Source: an uncultured Verrucomicrobia subdivision 3 bacterium (GTDB lineage: Bacteria; Verrucomicrobiota; Verrucomicrobiia; Limisphaerales; UBA11358). From it: a stretch of DNA of 64,000 nucleotides. The position numbers and the translations under genes are program-made. Below are positions 52,850 through 62,941 of this stretch, one piece after another (positions within the stretch are counted from its first letter, which is position 1; each line of letters starts with the position of its first letter). The notes under the pieces are model-generated. The model ran no database searches, was not told the origin of the DNA, and saw only the letters and a program-made list of their open reading frames with translations. Location of the stretch: assembly GCA_903858275.1 (NCBI GenBank), contig CAIOIC010000136.1, positions 95,064-159,063 of the forward strand, in the 5' to 3' direction.

Positions 52850-53151
52850 TATCTGACAATTTCAAAAACACGGTGCAGCCGCGTCAGTTCCAGAATTTGC
52901 TGGACGTTGGCCGCCGGTTTGATCAGCCGCATGATGCCGTCGCGCAACCGCAGCGTCTTGTGCAGCGAAATCAGCGCGCCCAGCCCGCTGCTGTCCAGAA
53001 AACTCAAACCCGACAGGTCGAGTTCCAAGTTGAGACAGGTTGGCGGCAGTGCGGCCCGGATGTCATCGCGCACTTGCGCGGCATTGGCGGCGACGAGTTC
53101 CTGCAAACCAGTCACCACGGTGGTTTGATCGTTTTTTTGTTGGATGTTCAT
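52849..53151 (-). CDS. STAS-domain anti-sigma-factor-antagonist-like protein
   Basis: 100 residues, a single STAS domain. The phosphorylatable Ser54 lies in FLDSSGLGALISL after a strand ELDLSGLS. This is the SpoIIAA/RsbV type: an RsbW-like kinase phosphorylates the Ser and a PP2C phosphatase reverses it. Both activities are in the protein encoded just downstream. It is 22 bases after the pseudo-transferase gene, the first break larger than 10 bases in this part of the operon. Confidence 0.9.
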   Translation of the reverse strand: MNIQQKNDQTTVVTGLQELVAANAAQVRDDIRAALPPTCLNLELDLSGLSFLDSSGLGALISLHKTLRLRDGIMRLIKPAANVQQILELTRLHRVFEIVR

Positions 53152-53173
53152 TTTTTTCGGATTTTATTGCGGT

Positions 53174-54394
53174 TCAAGGGCTATGGGAAGAACGGAAAAG
53201 AGCCTTCCGTAAAATATCGCGGTCCACCCGTGCGCTGGCATGGACGGCATAAAAACTGGCGTGGGCGCGGGCGGTGTCATCAAAGTCGCCGTCGCCGAAC
53301 GTGTCGGCCAGCGAAAACAGCCCGATGGGCGCGGCCAGCCAAAGCTGCTCAAATTCGGTTTCCAGTTGGGTTGCCTGCGCCCGCGTTAACGGCCGGTTGC
53401 CCACCCATGTGAAATCGCCGTGCGTGATGCTCCAGAGCTGCGGCCAGCGGCGCCATTTGCCGCGAAAGCCATTCAACTCCGCGTAATCCATTTCGCGCAG
53501 CGATGCCGTGCCCACCGCCGTCGGCACCGCCGCCCGCCTTTTCAGGAACAAATTGTTGATGCCGCGATTTTTCCACCACGCCAAAAGTAGAATCGGACTG
53601 GTGAGCACCAGCAAGATCAAAGCGGCCATTTGACCATACCACGGGCTGCTCCGGGCGAAGCCATGCTCGCCCTGCAAATCGCCGAGCAAAAAAATGTCCA
53701 CGATTTCTGCAAACGAACCGTTCGTGTGATTTAGCAGGCCATCTGCCCAGGCCAGTGAATTTTTCACCTGCGTCAGCGAGCCAACGTAAGTGCGGGTTCC
53801 AATCCACGTCGCCGCCACTTCTGCGTGCTTGTCCACCATCGCCGCGTCTTCGATGAAAGCGTCCGGCCCGACGACCGCGTCGGCCCGCACCCAGACGTTT
53901 TCGCCCAGCCAGCACGGCGCAACGAGGGTGGCTTCCGGGTCAATTTTACAGCGCAAGCCCGCCCAGATGCCCGGCGCAATTTCGCGCGCGCCAACCCGCG
54001 CTTTGCCGGCCAGCGGCAGCCAAAGTTTCAGCGCAGCGAAAAATCCCGCGTAGCTTTCAAACAACGGTGCATCCGGCAGCGCCGGCAACCGGTCCGCCAG
54101 CACGACTCCTTCCGTGCCAGATCGCTGGCTTGCTTCCGCGACCGAAAGTTCGCGCGCCTCGGCCAGCACGTCGATTTTCAAGCCCCACTTTTCGCCGTGG
54201 CCCACTTCTTTGCGAATCTGGTCCGGCCGGTCCGATGCGAGGATGGTCACGGCTTTTACGCCGCGTTCCGCCAGCGCCGTGAGCCAGCGCGACAGCAGCG
54301 TCGAGCCGAGCACCGGCACCAATGCGAGCGGCGTTTTTCGCGCGAGAAAGGCGACTTCCGCGCGGCGGTCGGGACAGATGACGATGGTTTTCAT
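53174..54394 (-). CDS. Fusion of nucleotidyltransferase-like domain, left-handed beta-helix and catalytically lost sugar-phosphate transferase domain
   Basis: 406 residues from the ATG at 54394 (4-base overlap with the upstream gene). Residues 1-120 resemble NDP-sugar nucleotidyltransferases in fold order (MKTIVICPDRRAEVAFLA, LVPVLGSTLLSRWLTALAERG), but the usual G-x-G-T/S-R-M loop is altered. Residues 135-205 have hexapeptide-type repeats of a left-handed beta-helix. From 253 comes a membrane segment and then a domain aligning with initiating phosphoglycosyl transferases: WPQLWSITHGDFTWVGNRPL against LPQFWNVLKGEMSIVGPRPP of the neighbouring enzyme. The essential Asp-Glu dyad of that family is replaced by Arg315-Arg316. 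It is probably a non-catalytic partner or regulator of the intact transferase encoded directly upstream. Confidence 0.7.
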   Translation of the reverse strand: MKTIVICPDRRAEVAFLARKTPLALVPVLGSTLLSRWLTALAERGVKAVTILASDRPDQIRKEVGHGEKWGLKIDVLAEARELSVAEASQRSGTEGVVLADRLPALPDAPLFESYAGFFAALKLWLPLAGKARVGAREIAPGIWAGLRCKIDPEATLVAPCWLGENVWVRADAVVGPDAFIEDAAMVDKHAEVAATWIGTRTYVGSLTQVKNSLAWADGLLNHTNGSFAEIVDIFLLGDLQGEHGFARSSPWYGQMAALILLVLTSPILLLAWWKNRGINNLFLKRRAAVPTAVGTASLREMDYAELNGFRGKWRRWPQLWSITHGDFTWVGNRPLTRAQATQLETEFEQLWLAAPIGLFSLADTFGDGDFDDTARAHASFYAVHASARVDRDILRKALFRSSHSP

Positions 54395-55143
54395 GCGCCT
54401 TTGCCGAATATAATCGCCGGCACCGTTTTTAGCAGCAGCCACAAATCTTTCCAGAAGGACTGGCTCTCAATGTAGCGAACATCCAAATCCACCTGCTCCT
54501 CGAAATCAATCGAGTTGCGGTCGCCGATCTCGAACAAGCCCCCCTCGCGTTCGCCTACCTGCCAGAGACAGGTGATGCCGGGCTTGACGTTGAAACGGCG
54601 GCGATGGCGCTGCTCGTAAAGTTCCACTTCGCGGCGGATCGGCGGGCGCGGGCCGACGATTGACATTTCGCCTTTCAGCACGTTCCAAAACTGCGGCAGT
54701 TCGTCGAGCGAAGATTTACGGATGATTTTGCCGGTTTTCGTGATGCGCGGGTCGTCCTTCATCTTAAACGTGACACCTTCTTTTTTTTCATTCTTTGCGA
54801 GCAAATCTTTCAGTTTCGCCTCTGCGTCCACGCACATGGAACGGAATTTCAGCATCCCGAATTCCCGCCCGTGCAAACCAAACCGCGTCTGTCGGAAGAA
54901 TATCGGGCCGCCGTCCAGCTTCACCGCGATGGCGATGCCAATGAAAACCGGCGCGAGCAAAATGATGGCGATGACGCTCACCAGGATATCGAACACCCGC
55001 TTGAGCCCATGGGCGAAGCGGGTGACGAAGTTCCAGGCGATGCGCTTCCATTTGACGTAGAAGTTCAGCCGCGCCCGGCCCCACGGCGTTTGTGCCGCCA
55101 GCAGTCGCCCGGCCATCCGGTCACGAATGTCATCTTCGGTCAT
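54391..55143 (-). CDS. Initiating sugar-phosphate transferase (polyprenyl-phosphate glycosyl-1-phosphate transferase, WbaP/WcaJ C-terminal type)
   Basis: 250 residues from the ATG at 55143. One membrane segment (about 52-76: ILVSVIAIILLAPVFIGIA) then the cytosolic catalytic domain: MLKFRSM, RKSSLDELPQFWNVLKGEMS with the Asp147-Glu148 dyad, IVGPRPP, and KPGITCLWQVGER. This is the small, single-domain form that attaches the first sugar phosphate to undecaprenyl phosphate and starts each repeat unit. Overlaps the uridine-kinase-like gene upstream and the fused pseudo-transferase gene downstream by 4 bases. Confidence 0.92.
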   Translation of the reverse strand: MTEDDIRDRMAGRLLAAQTPWGRARLNFYVKWKRIAWNFVTRFAHGLKRVFDILVSVIAIILLAPVFIGIAIAVKLDGGPIFFRQTRFGLHGREFGMLKFRSMCVDAEAKLKDLLAKNEKKEGVTFKMKDDPRITKTGKIIRKSSLDELPQFWNVLKGEMSIVGPRPPIRREVELYEQRHRRRFNVKPGITCLWQVGEREGGLFEIGDRNSIDFEEQVDLDVRYIESQSFWKDLWLLLKTVPAIIFGKGA

Positions 55144-55778
55144 GGTGTGAGTTTTCCAGTTTCTGCCACCCGGCACAATTTCATAAATTCATTTGCCAGG
55201 TTTTCCGCGGTCGCTGTGCTGAGCGGGGAAACGAGGCATTGCGCGGCCCATTTGCGCTGAGGCTTGACAAATTTTTCATGCATCGGCTCAACGTGCTCAA
55301 CAAACTGACGCCGCACCGATTCCAGTGTCCGTCCGCGCTCGCGCACATCGCGCTCCGCGCGGCGGCGGAAACGTTCTTCCGCCTCGCACTCCACAAAAAC
55401 GCTGGCGGTGAATTGCCCGCGCAGCCAGCCGTGATGCAGTAGCCAGAGACCATCCCAAACCACCAGCGGCGGCGGCGTGAAAACCTGCGCCTCCCGCGTC
55501 CGCGTGTGGGTCGCAAAATCGTAGCGCGGCACAGCTATTGCCTTGCCGGTGCGCATGGCGCTGATGATTTCCTGGAATTTTTCCCAGTCAATCGCCGCCG
55601 GGTCGTCGAAATTCACCTTGTCGCGGTCTTCCGTCGGCAACGAAGAAAGGTCGCGGTAAAAATCGTCGAGACTCAATCGTGCGGCTTGCGGCGCGAGTGT
55701 GGCGGCGAGTTTTTCCGCGAGCCAGGTTTTGCCCGACCCGCTGCCGCCGACCACTGCGATGTGAACCGGCGGTTTCAT
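55140..55778 (-). CDS. Uridine-kinase-like P-loop kinase
   Basis: 212 residues. P-loop GGSGSGKT (11-18), the LSLDDFYRDL segment that holds the uridine-binding Asp, and PPLVVWDGLWLLHH (Walker B-like) match the uridine kinase/phosphoribulokinase family. The lid region is Arg-rich (RFRRRAERDVRERGR). In the operon it could recycle UMP-type nucleotides for UDP-sugar supply or phosphorylate another small substrate. Overlaps both neighbours by 4 bases. Confidence 0.82.
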   Translation of the reverse strand: MKPPVHIAVVGGSGSGKTWLAEKLAATLAPQAARLSLDDFYRDLSSLPTEDRDKVNFDDPAAIDWEKFQEIISAMRTGKAIAVPRYDFATHTRTREAQVFTPPPLVVWDGLWLLHHGWLRGQFTASVFVECEAEERFRRRAERDVRERGRTLESVRRQFVEHVEPMHEKFVKPQRKWAAQCLVSPLSTATAENLANEFMKLCRVAETGKLTP

Positions 55779-56968
55779 TTCTTGTTTTTTTCGGCGATGA
55801 CCCGGGTGAACATTTTCTCCAGATCGCCGATGTAGGTTTCAAAATCGTAGCGCTCGCTGACAAATTTGAGTCCGGCTTCACCAAGTTTTTTTGCCAGCGG
55901 TTTGTCGTTGAGCAACTGTTCGATGCATGCGGCGAATTTTGCGCGGTCCATCCACGACACAAGAAAACCGTTCTCGCTGTCAATGAGCCAGTCCTTGATG
56001 CCGCCGGCGTCGAACGCCACGACCGGCAGGGCGTAGCGCATGACTTCGAGGCCGATGGTGGCAATTGGTTCCGGCCACAGTGAACTCAGCGCGACGACGC
56101 TGCATTCGCGGTAATAGCCTTTTAATTCGTCCTGTGGAATGAAACCTTTGAACGTCACGCGGTCGGCGAGGCCGAGTTTTTTGGAAAGTTCTTCGCAGAA
56201 CGCCTTGTGGTTGCCGTCGCCGAGAATGACACACTCGAATTTCGTTTTTACCTGCGCGAGCGCTTCGAGCAGCACATCCACGCCCTTGCCGCGGATGATC
56301 TGTCCGGCGTAGAGGATGAGGTTGCGGTCGCTGAAACTGCTGCGTAAATCCGGGTCGCCCATGCGCGGTACGGGCGCGTGGATTTCAATGCGCTTCGCGT
56401 CGAAACCATTTTTCAAAAGTTCGTCGCGCATGTAAGTGGTGACCACGACCATGCAGTTAAACCGGCGGTTTAAGGCGATTTCTTTTTTCTTTTCCAAGTA
56501 ACTGACCCATTTCAATGGAAAGTCGCCGCCGGAATTTTTCACCACCGACGCGAGGCACGGGAAAATGCAATACGGCGAAGCGGCGCGGGTGCAGATTGCG
56601 CGGGTGAAGTAATTATACTTGTAACTCCGCATGCAATAGATGTCGTGGTCATGGACCATGCGGAGCAGCGGCCGGCCGCTTTCGACCAGCGCACCGATGA
56701 CCGAGAGGTCGGCCATCTTGTGGACGTAAATCGCATCGGGAGAAAAATCAGACAGGGCTTTTTTGGCGATGGCGGAGTGGTCGCCTTCCCCGAGGGCGGC
56801 GCGGAAGGGAAAGGTGGCCTGCCAGCCGGCTTCATTTTTGCCGGTGGCGGGTCCGTGCAAAATGCCCAGGGTGTGGCCGCGCCGGCCGAGTTCGGTGGCG
56901 GTGATGTGGGCGTTGGCTTCGGCTCCCGCCAGCGCGCCGAAACGTTCGTGAACATAGAGGATTTTCAT
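55775..56968 (-). CDS. Glycosyltransferase, GT4 family
   Basis: 397 residues, GT-B fold. [20 protein letters not shown] at the N-terminus; the C-terminal half has NLILYAGQIIRGKGVDVLLEAL, and EPIATIGLEVMRYALPVVAFD in place of the classic EGFG signature. A Cys cluster at about 112-138 (CMRSYKYNYFTRAIC...CIFPC) is like the zinc-binding or disulphide clusters seen in a subset of GT4 enzymes. Overlaps the histidine kinase gene upstream by 4 bases. Confidence 0.85.
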   Translation of the reverse strand: MKILYVHERFGALAGAEANAHITATELGRRGHTLGILHGPATGKNEAGWQATFPFRAALGEGDHSAIAKKALSDFSPDAIYVHKMADLSVIGALVESGRPLLRMVHDHDIYCMRSYKYNYFTRAICTRAASPYCIFPCLASVVKNSGGDFPLKWVSYLEKKKEIALNRRFNCMVVVTTYMRDELLKNGFDAKRIEIHAPVPRMGDPDLRSSFSDRNLILYAGQIIRGKGVDVLLEALAQVKTKFECVILGDGNHKAFCEELSKKLGLADRVTFKGFIPQDELKGYYRECSVVALSSLWPEPIATIGLEVMRYALPVVAFDAGGIKDWLIDSENGFLVSWMDRAKFAACIEQLLNDKPLAKKLGEAGLKFVSERYDFETYIGDLEKMFTRVIAEKNKK

Positions 56969-59106
56969 GGCTTGATGGCTTTTAATTGCGGAATTATTGG
57001 CGTCGTGAGGCCGAGGGTTTCGCTGAGCTGGGCCAGGGTGAAAGGCATGGCTAGAACCGCGTCCGCGCCGGCTTCCCGCCAGGCTTGCCGGTCAGTTTCA
57101 GAATGCGTCGACGATAAGCCGATGATGAGCGGTCTCGGCCCGGTGGCATGCTTTTGTTGCCGGAGACTTTTCACCAGTTCCATGCCGTCTTGATCGGCCA
57201 GCACGCGTTCGAGCAAAAGCGCGTGGCAGGGTTGCGACTGGAGTTGTTCCAGCAATTCTCCCACCGAGCTGAAGCCTTCGGCCTGACAGCCCAGTTTGGC
57301 GAGGGATAAGAGCGTTAGTCGGCGGTTGATGGAGTGCTGCATCCCCAGCAATACATGGCGGATGGGGGATGTGGATATTGGGTTTGGCAGTCTGGTGGAA
57401 ACCGGTTTCACGATCGGTAGCAGTATTTCAAACCAAAAAGTTGCGCCCTGGCCGGGCACGCTTTCGAAGCCGATTTTGCCGGACATGAGTTCGACCAGTT
57501 GTCGGCATATCGCTAGGCCCAGTCCGGTGCCGCCATGGCGTCGTGACGATGAGGAATCTTCCTGGTGAAAAGGCTTGAACAAATACGGCCTCAATGGTTC
57601 GGGAATGCCGGGTCCGGTGTCCCTGACCTCAAAACGCAGCCGTGCCAGGTTGTCCTTGTTGTCCAGCATCTTTCCCTGAATTTGCACCGAGCCGGTTTCG
57701 GTAAATTTGAAAGCGTTGCCGACGAGATTGGCGAGTATCTGGCGCAGTCGGCCGGCGTCACCGCAAAATCGGGCGGGGACCCGGTCGTCCACCCCGGCTT
57801 GGATGCTGACGGATTTCATGGGGTTCGACTGGACAACTTGACTGGCAACCGACTGCAGGATGGGGCGCAGTTCGAATACCTCGCTGTTCAAGGCGAGTTT
57901 GCCTGCCTCGATTTTTGAATAATCCAAAATGTCGTTGACGATGGCGAGCAAGATGCGCCCGCTGCTTACGACGGTTTCCGCCAGTTCCCGCTGGCGTGCG
58001 TCGAGCCGCGTCTCTTGAAGCAGTCCGGTCATGCCGAGGATCCCGTTCATCGGGGTGCGGATTTCATGGCTCATCGTCGCGAGGAAATCACTCTTGGCCT
58101 GGTTTGCGGCCTCGGCGGCATGGGTGAGTCTTCGGGCCTCGTCGAGGCTGTCTTCCCGTTGTTGATGGACAAAGAAGAGGGCGAGAAAGAGCGCCGTCAC
58201 CAGCATTGTGGTCAGTAGCGGCGGCTGGCGCTCGTGTTGCAGCTGGGCCTGCCAATAGTGAGCGTTCACATCGAGGCCGAAAACCATGTGCGGTGCCTGC
58301 GGCCAGCTTAATTTGAGGGGGGCGTAGCCCGACACCCATATGCCCCAGCGATCCGGTGTCGGGCCTTCGCAAACTTCAACTTGGTTGCTCAGGGCCTGCC
58401 GCAGGCTGGCGCTGGCCTCCGTGTAGACTTGTCCCGGCGGCGAATAATCGGGTGAATTGGTCTGCTCACTGTCGGCGATGATGATGATGTTTGAACCGCG
58501 CTGGCTGCAGATGTAGGCAAACCGGCAATCGCTGCTGTATTCATTGATATCCTTCAGCTGCGCTTTAAGCCGTTGATACGCCGGCGAGGCTGAGTCGGCG
58601 GCGGAGCCTTGCAAATCCTTGAGCAGGTTTTCGTCCACCGCCGCTGTCGCCATCCGGGCGCGGGTGATCAGTTCTTTTCGCAGGGATGCCTGCCGCCGTC
58701 CTTGTTGCCACTCCGTGATGCTTAAACCCGCGAGCACCAGTGCGGAAAATAATATGAGCAACCAAAGCGTGGGCTCTTTTTGCACGACTCGGGTCGCGCG
58801 CGCGATCTGGCAGCGTGGTGAAATCCACCATGCCGTTAGCGACGCCAGTATCAGCAGCATGCTTTCCACGACCATGACCCAGGCCCAGCCGTCTGCGCCT
58901 AATAGCGGATTGCTGTTGTTCGATACTGTCATCGCCTCCCAGCAGTGGAAGATTACCATCAAGTCAACCACAATGGTAAGCACTTTTGAATTCAGCCAAT
59001 GGCCCGGCTGCCATCGGCCGGTGCGGGCGATGACGAAAAATAAAAGCCAGTTCAGCCCGCAGAAAAACTGCAGGCAGTCTAGTTGGTTGATGAGGTTTTG
59101 CGTCAA
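56965..59106 (-). CDS. Membrane hybrid histidine kinase with degenerate receiver
   Basis: 713 residues. Four N-terminal membrane segments (about 12-27, 42-58, 72-95, 113-132), an extracytoplasmic sensor (about 140-290, Cache/CHASE-like with [16 protein letters not shown]), a fifth segment (296-313), HisKA with phosphoacceptor His347 in MSHEIRTP, HATPase ([23 protein letters not shown]). The C-terminal receiver (about 583-705) is degenerate: the acidic pair is missing (VLLGMQ), the phospho-Asp is Glu633 ([14 protein letters not shown]) and the conserved Lys is Met (VLAMPF). It cannot take phosphate in the normal way and may be locked. It lies 4 bases after the next kinase gene and overlaps the glycosyltransferase gene. 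Confidence 0.88.
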   Translation of the reverse strand: MTQNLINQLDCLQFFCGLNWLLFFVIARTGRWQPGHWLNSKVLTIVVDLMVIFHCWEAMTVSNNSNPLLGADGWAWVMVVESMLLILASLTAWWISPRCQIARATRVVQKEPTLWLLILFSALVLAGLSITEWQQGRRQASLRKELITRARMATAAVDENLLKDLQGSAADSASPAYQRLKAQLKDINEYSSDCRFAYICSQRGSNIIIIADSEQTNSPDYSPPGQVYTEASASLRQALSNQVEVCEGPTPDRWGIWVSGYAPLKLSWPQAPHMVFGLDVNAHYWQAQLQHERQPPLLTTMLVTALFLALFFVHQQREDSLDEARRLTHAAEAANQAKSDFLATMSHEIRTPMNGILGMTGLLQETRLDARQRELAETVVSSGRILLAIVNDILDYSKIEAGKLALNSEVFELRPILQSVASQVVQSNPMKSVSIQAGVDDRVPARFCGDAGRLRQILANLVGNAFKFTETGSVQIQGKMLDNKDNLARLRFEVRDTGPGIPEPLRPYLFKPFHQEDSSSSRRHGGTGLGLAICRQLVELMSGKIGFESVPGQGATFWFEILLPIVKPVSTRLPNPISTSPIRHVLLGMQHSINRRLTLLSLAKLGCQAEGFSSVGELLEQLQSQPCHALLLERVLADQDGMELVKSLRQQKHATGPRPLIIGLSSTHSETDRQAWREAGADAVLAMPFTLAQLSETLGLTTPIIPQLKAIKP

Positions 59107-59110
59107 TGCC

Positions 59111-61789
59111 TTAAGCGGTATGCGCGGTCAGCCATGATTGGATGACCGCTTGTGATTCTTCGGCGATGCTGGCAATTGCCGGCAGGGTGGCGCGGGCTGA
59201 TTCCCCTTGCCCGAGGCGGGCGGCCGTCTCGGTTTCCCTGAGCTTCGCCTGCAGTTTGCCCAGCCCGAGCGCTGCGGTCAGGCCACACAGGGCGTGGGCG
59301 TGGTTGGCAAATTCCTCCCACTCTCCCTCTTCGGCCAGTCTTTGTAGATTGGCTGATTCCATCGGCCATTCACTCAAAAAATCCCGGACGATGGCGCAGA
59401 CGCCTTCATCCTCCAGATCATGGCATAGTTGATCCAGTCTCCCGGCCTCAAAGAGTAGCGTCTCGCTGGCCGGGATCGTTTGTGGGGTCTTCTTGGCTGT
59501 CGGGGAAAACTTGCGGCTGCGGGCGAGTGCCTGTTCCAGCAGTGCGACGGTGAACGGCTTGGTGATATAATCATCCATGCCCGCCGCGAGGCAGCGCTCG
59601 CGTTCGCCGGTGAGCGCGTTGGCGGTCAGGGCGATGATGTAGCTGTGGGGGGCGTCGGGAGATGCTTTTTCCAGTTCACGGATGGCATGCGTAGCCTTGT
59701 AGCCGTCCATCTTTGGCATGTGGCAATCCATCAGGATGATATCGTAATGGAGTTGCCCCACCCGGTGCAAAACTTCCTGTCCGTTGTTCGCGATATCAGC
59801 GCGCAATCCAAAACTTTCCAGCACCAGTTCGCAAAGTCGGCGGTTGGTCGGGTGATCTTCGGCCAGCAATAATCGCAGGTGCGACAGATCGGCTCGATCT
59901 GATTGTGTTGGACTGGCGCCGGGGCGATTGCGCTGGCGCGTGACCGAGGTGATGCGGCCCTCTACGGCCTCAGTCACGCAATCAAACAATTGTGAAGCCT
60001 TCAGGGGCTTGAGGAAAATATTATGAAAAACCTCCAGATTCGTTTGCTCCTCTTCCACCGCGGCCATGGTGCTGGTCAGTAATACCCGGTGGATTCCTTT
60101 GGTGCGTGCCGCCAGTTCCACGCGGGCGGCGGCGGGGTCGGCGGCGATCAGATTATTGTCGACCATGACGAACTGCGGCCGCTGGCCCAGTTTCGTGCGT
60201 TCTTCAACCCGCGTCAGCATTTTTTCAAAACTGTCCACAAACTCCGGTTGGATCTCCCAGCTCAGGAGATGTTCGGAAAGTGATTCGGTGTCCAAACCAT
60301 TTTTCGTTGCCACGAGCACTTTGGCCGAAGCCAGGGAAGGGCGGCTTGATTCAGTGCGTCCGGGCGCGCGACTCAGCGGTATTTCCACCCAGAAAAATGA
60401 GCCGATATTGGGTGTGCTTTTGACCCCGAGCTGACCGCCCATTTTTTCCACCAGTCGCCGGGAGATGGCCAGCCCCAGCCCGGTGCCTTCAAAGCGTCTT
60501 TCCGATGAGGAATCCACCTGCACGAATGGATTGAAAAGTTTTTTGATTTGCTCATCGGTCAGGCCGATGCCGGTGTCGTGGACTCCAAAACGTAATTGGA
60601 CGGCGCTTCCGTTGTGCCTGAGGGCGGTCGTCCGCAAGCTGACTTCACCGCGCTCGGTGAATTTGACCGCGTTGCTGACCAGGTTCAACAACACCTGTCG
60701 CAGCCGTGCGGGATCGCCGACCAGGTGTTCAGGAACATCATGGTGAACGATGCCGGCCAGCGCCAGGCCCTTGTCTAAAGCCTTGCGGGAAACGATTTCC
60801 AGCACCCCGTCGACCAGCGAGCGCAGGGTGAACTCTTCCGCCGCAATGACCAGTTGGCCTGATTCGATCTTCGAAAAGTCGAGCACGTCATTGATGATTT
60901 CAATCATGGCCAGGCCGCTTTGTGAAACGGAGTCGGCCAGTTCCTGCTGGCGTGGATTTAGTTCCGTCTTTCGGAGTAAATCCGCCATGCCGATCACCCC
61001 GTTCATCGGGGTGCGGATTTCATGGCTCATCATCGCCAGAAAACTGCTCTTGGCCCGGTTGGCGGCGCTGGCTTCTTCGGCCAGGATGTTGGCGCGGTCC
61101 CGCTCGTGTTCGACGTTCGCGCGCGACTGGTCGAGATCTTCGATCATGCTCAGCATCGCGCGCCGGTTTTGCTCCAGTTCTTGCGCGCGCCGGGTGACGT
61201 CGCTGGAGGTTTGCCGGAGTTTTTCCTCGACCAGCTTTTGCGCCGTGACGTCCGCGATGATTCCGATAAGTTCCACCACGCCGCCGTCTTCCCGGAGCGG
61301 ATGGATGGAGACCTGGCAAACGAGGTTCAAGTGCGGGAAATGAATTTCGAAACGCTGCTCGGCTCCCTGCCAGGCGCGCTCAAAAAATTCTTTCTTGTCT
61401 GCGTCGGGTATGAGTGCTCTGAGGCCGCCGGATTCGATCTGCTCCCAGCGCAGGTTGAGCCGGGGCAATAGACTGCCCCGGGCTAGCACCACTTGGAAAT
61501 CATCGCCGGCTTTCCGGCAGCGGAAGATGATGTTGGGTTGGAGATCGAGCGTCTGTTCGAAGAAATCACTGATGCGCCGGACCCGGCTTTCGGCTTCGCG
61601 CCGGAGGCGTTCGTTCGCCTCGGTCAATTCCAGCGAGGCGACTTCAAGCGTGTGCGACAGAAAATTCTTGTCCTCTTCCAGTTCGTTGTAAGCCGCGTCC
61701 ACTGCCGCCAGAAATGCCAGCATCTCCGGTTCGTCAGGGGGACGGCCGGCGAGGTGTTTCCGGAGCTGGCGCTGGAGGAGCAGATTCAT
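59111..61789 (-). CDS. Soluble hybrid histidine kinase: PAS, kinase, two receivers, HPt
   Basis: 892 residues without membrane segments. Order: N-terminal helical/coiled region, PAS-like sensor (about 70-185), coiled coil, HisKA with His256 ([11 protein letters not shown]), HATPase ([22 protein letters not shown]). Receiver 1 (about 485-605) keeps an Asp in VMVDNN and Lys in FLKPLK but lacks the first acidic pair. Receiver 2 (about 625-750) is canonical: [28 protein letters not shown]-terminal HPt domain has its phosphoacceptor in [14 protein letters not shown]. It therefore holds a full internal relay and could pass phosphate to the single receiver protein at 50569-50958. One base separates it from the FIST gene. 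Confidence 0.9.
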   Translation of the reverse strand: MNLLLQRQLRKHLAGRPPDEPEMLAFLAAVDAAYNELEEDKNFLSHTLEVASLELTEANERLRREAESRVRRISDFFEQTLDLQPNIIFRCRKAGDDFQVVLARGSLLPRLNLRWEQIESGGLRALIPDADKKEFFERAWQGAEQRFEIHFPHLNLVCQVSIHPLREDGGVVELIGIIADVTAQKLVEEKLRQTSSDVTRRAQELEQNRRAMLSMIEDLDQSRANVEHERDRANILAEEASAANRAKSSFLAMMSHEIRTPMNGVIGMADLLRKTELNPRQQELADSVSQSGLAMIEIINDVLDFSKIESGQLVIAAEEFTLRSLVDGVLEIVSRKALDKGLALAGIVHHDVPEHLVGDPARLRQVLLNLVSNAVKFTERGEVSLRTTALRHNGSAVQLRFGVHDTGIGLTDEQIKKLFNPFVQVDSSSERRFEGTGLGLAISRRLVEKMGGQLGVKSTPNIGSFFWVEIPLSRAPGRTESSRPSLASAKVLVATKNGLDTESLSEHLLSWEIQPEFVDSFEKMLTRVEERTKLGQRPQFVMVDNNLIAADPAAARVELAARTKGIHRVLLTSTMAAVEEEQTNLEVFHNIFLKPLKASQLFDCVTEAVEGRITSVTRQRNRPGASPTQSDRADLSHLRLLLAEDHPTNRRLCELVLESFGLRADIANNGQEVLHRVGQLHYDIILMDCHMPKMDGYKATHAIRELEKASPDAPHSYIIALTANALTGERERCLAAGMDDYITKPFTVALLEQALARSRKFSPTAKKTPQTIPASETLLFEAGRLDQLCHDLEDEGVCAIVRDFLSEWPMESANLQRLAEEGEWEEFANHAHALCGLTAALGLGKLQAKLRETETAARLGQGESARATLPAIASIAEESQAVIQSWLTAHTA

Positions 61790-61790
61790 T

Positions 61791-62933
61791 TCATGTTCGT
61801 TCGCCGATAAGGGTGATGGTCATGGTCTGATTGTGCAGTTCGCTCGTAGGGCTGCCCACGGAGGGGCACGCCTCGCCATAGGAATAAAAACCCACCACTT
61901 CGGCCTGCTCCGGCAGCGTCCGGATGACCGCTTCCAATTCTTCCTCGATGCGTTGTCCCAGCACCAGGCGCCGGCCGACACAGCTGACCAGGATCGCCAG
62001 CGATGGGCCCGCGGCATTTGTTTTCAGCACGGCATCGCTCCCGGCGTTCGCGGCGCCGCCCACGAGCTGGTCGCTGCTGGCTTTCATCAGGCGCGCATAC
62101 CAGCCCTCCGGCATGTCGCCGGCGAAGGTGAGCGATTGTCTTGCCTCATCCACGGCGAGAATGGTTCGAACCAATCCCGCTTTCTCGTTGGCATCTTTTG
62201 TCAGTTCCAGCGGATACAAAAGACCCGTTGCCGGCAGGCCGGCGGCGCGTTCGCCCAGATAACGTTTATAAAGTGCGAGGGCCGGCTTATTGTCGAGTTC
62301 CAGCAGTGTGTTGCCTTGTGAGCGCGTGATGCGCCGGCGTGGCCCGAACCCTTCCCAGCCGCCTCGGGATCCGTAGCCGATGATGATATCCAGCCCGTAA
62401 AATCCGATGGCAACCATCTGGTTGCGCTTCACCTCGTTGCCGAGGCCGACAAACGTCTTTTGGAAGCGTGAGCCGTCGCCCGCCAGCCCGCCGGTGATGG
62501 CCACTCCCGGTGCGAGCATTTCACTGAAGCCGGAGACCAGGGCCGTGCCGTTGACGGATAAGCCGTCGGACAAAATTAGTATATGCCGGAGGTCGGAGGC
62601 ATTGAGTTTTTCCGCCGCCCGCCGGCCGATGGCATGGCTGTCGGCGATGCCGTCGGTGGGTTCGGCGACGGCCCGGATGCGGGTGGACTTGAATTTCACC
62701 AGCGCGGCCACGACCGATTCATCAAAAACCCGGTTGCCCAGTATTTCGCCCGCCGTGCTGCAGCCGCAGACCGTGGCCTGGGGGAATCGGGCCGTCAGCT
62801 CGCGCACCGCGGGGGCGTTTCCGTCCAGCTGCGAGGTCGCGCCAAAATAAAGCACCAGCTGCGGCGCGGCGGTGGCTGTGGCCGGCGGATTCCAGCCGGT
62901 TTCCGGGGTCCAGCGGCAGGTGGTCGTGTGCAT
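61791..62933 (-). CDS. FIST-domain sensor protein (FIST N and C domains)
   Basis: 380 residues. The N-terminal FIST domain (about 30-215) has [23 protein letters not shown] and [15 protein letters not shown], and the FIST C domain (about 225-365) ends with the characteristic [12 protein letters not shown] and [16 protein letters not shown] domains are putative small-molecule sensors, possibly for amino acids, usually joined or adjacent to kinases. Here the gene is 1 base before the soluble hybrid kinase gene and 8 bases after the PAS protein gene, so it probably feeds this kinase. Confidence 0.9.
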   Translation of the reverse strand: MHTTTCRWTPETGWNPPATATAAPQLVLYFGATSQLDGNAPAVRELTARFPQATVCGCSTAGEILGNRVFDESVVAALVKFKSTRIRAVAEPTDGIADSHAIGRRAAEKLNASDLRHILILSDGLSVNGTALVSGFSEMLAPGVAITGGLAGDGSRFQKTFVGLGNEVKRNQMVAIGFYGLDIIIGYGSRGGWEGFGPRRRITRSQGNTLLELDNKPALALYKRYLGERAAGLPATGLLYPLELTKDANEKAGLVRTILAVDEARQSLTFAGDMPEGWYARLMKASSDQLVGGAANAGSDAVLKTNAAGPSLAILVSCVGRRLVLGQRIEEELEAVIRTLPEQAEVVGFYSYGEACPSVGSPTSELHNQTMTITLIGERT

Positions 62934-62941
62934 AAGATATT

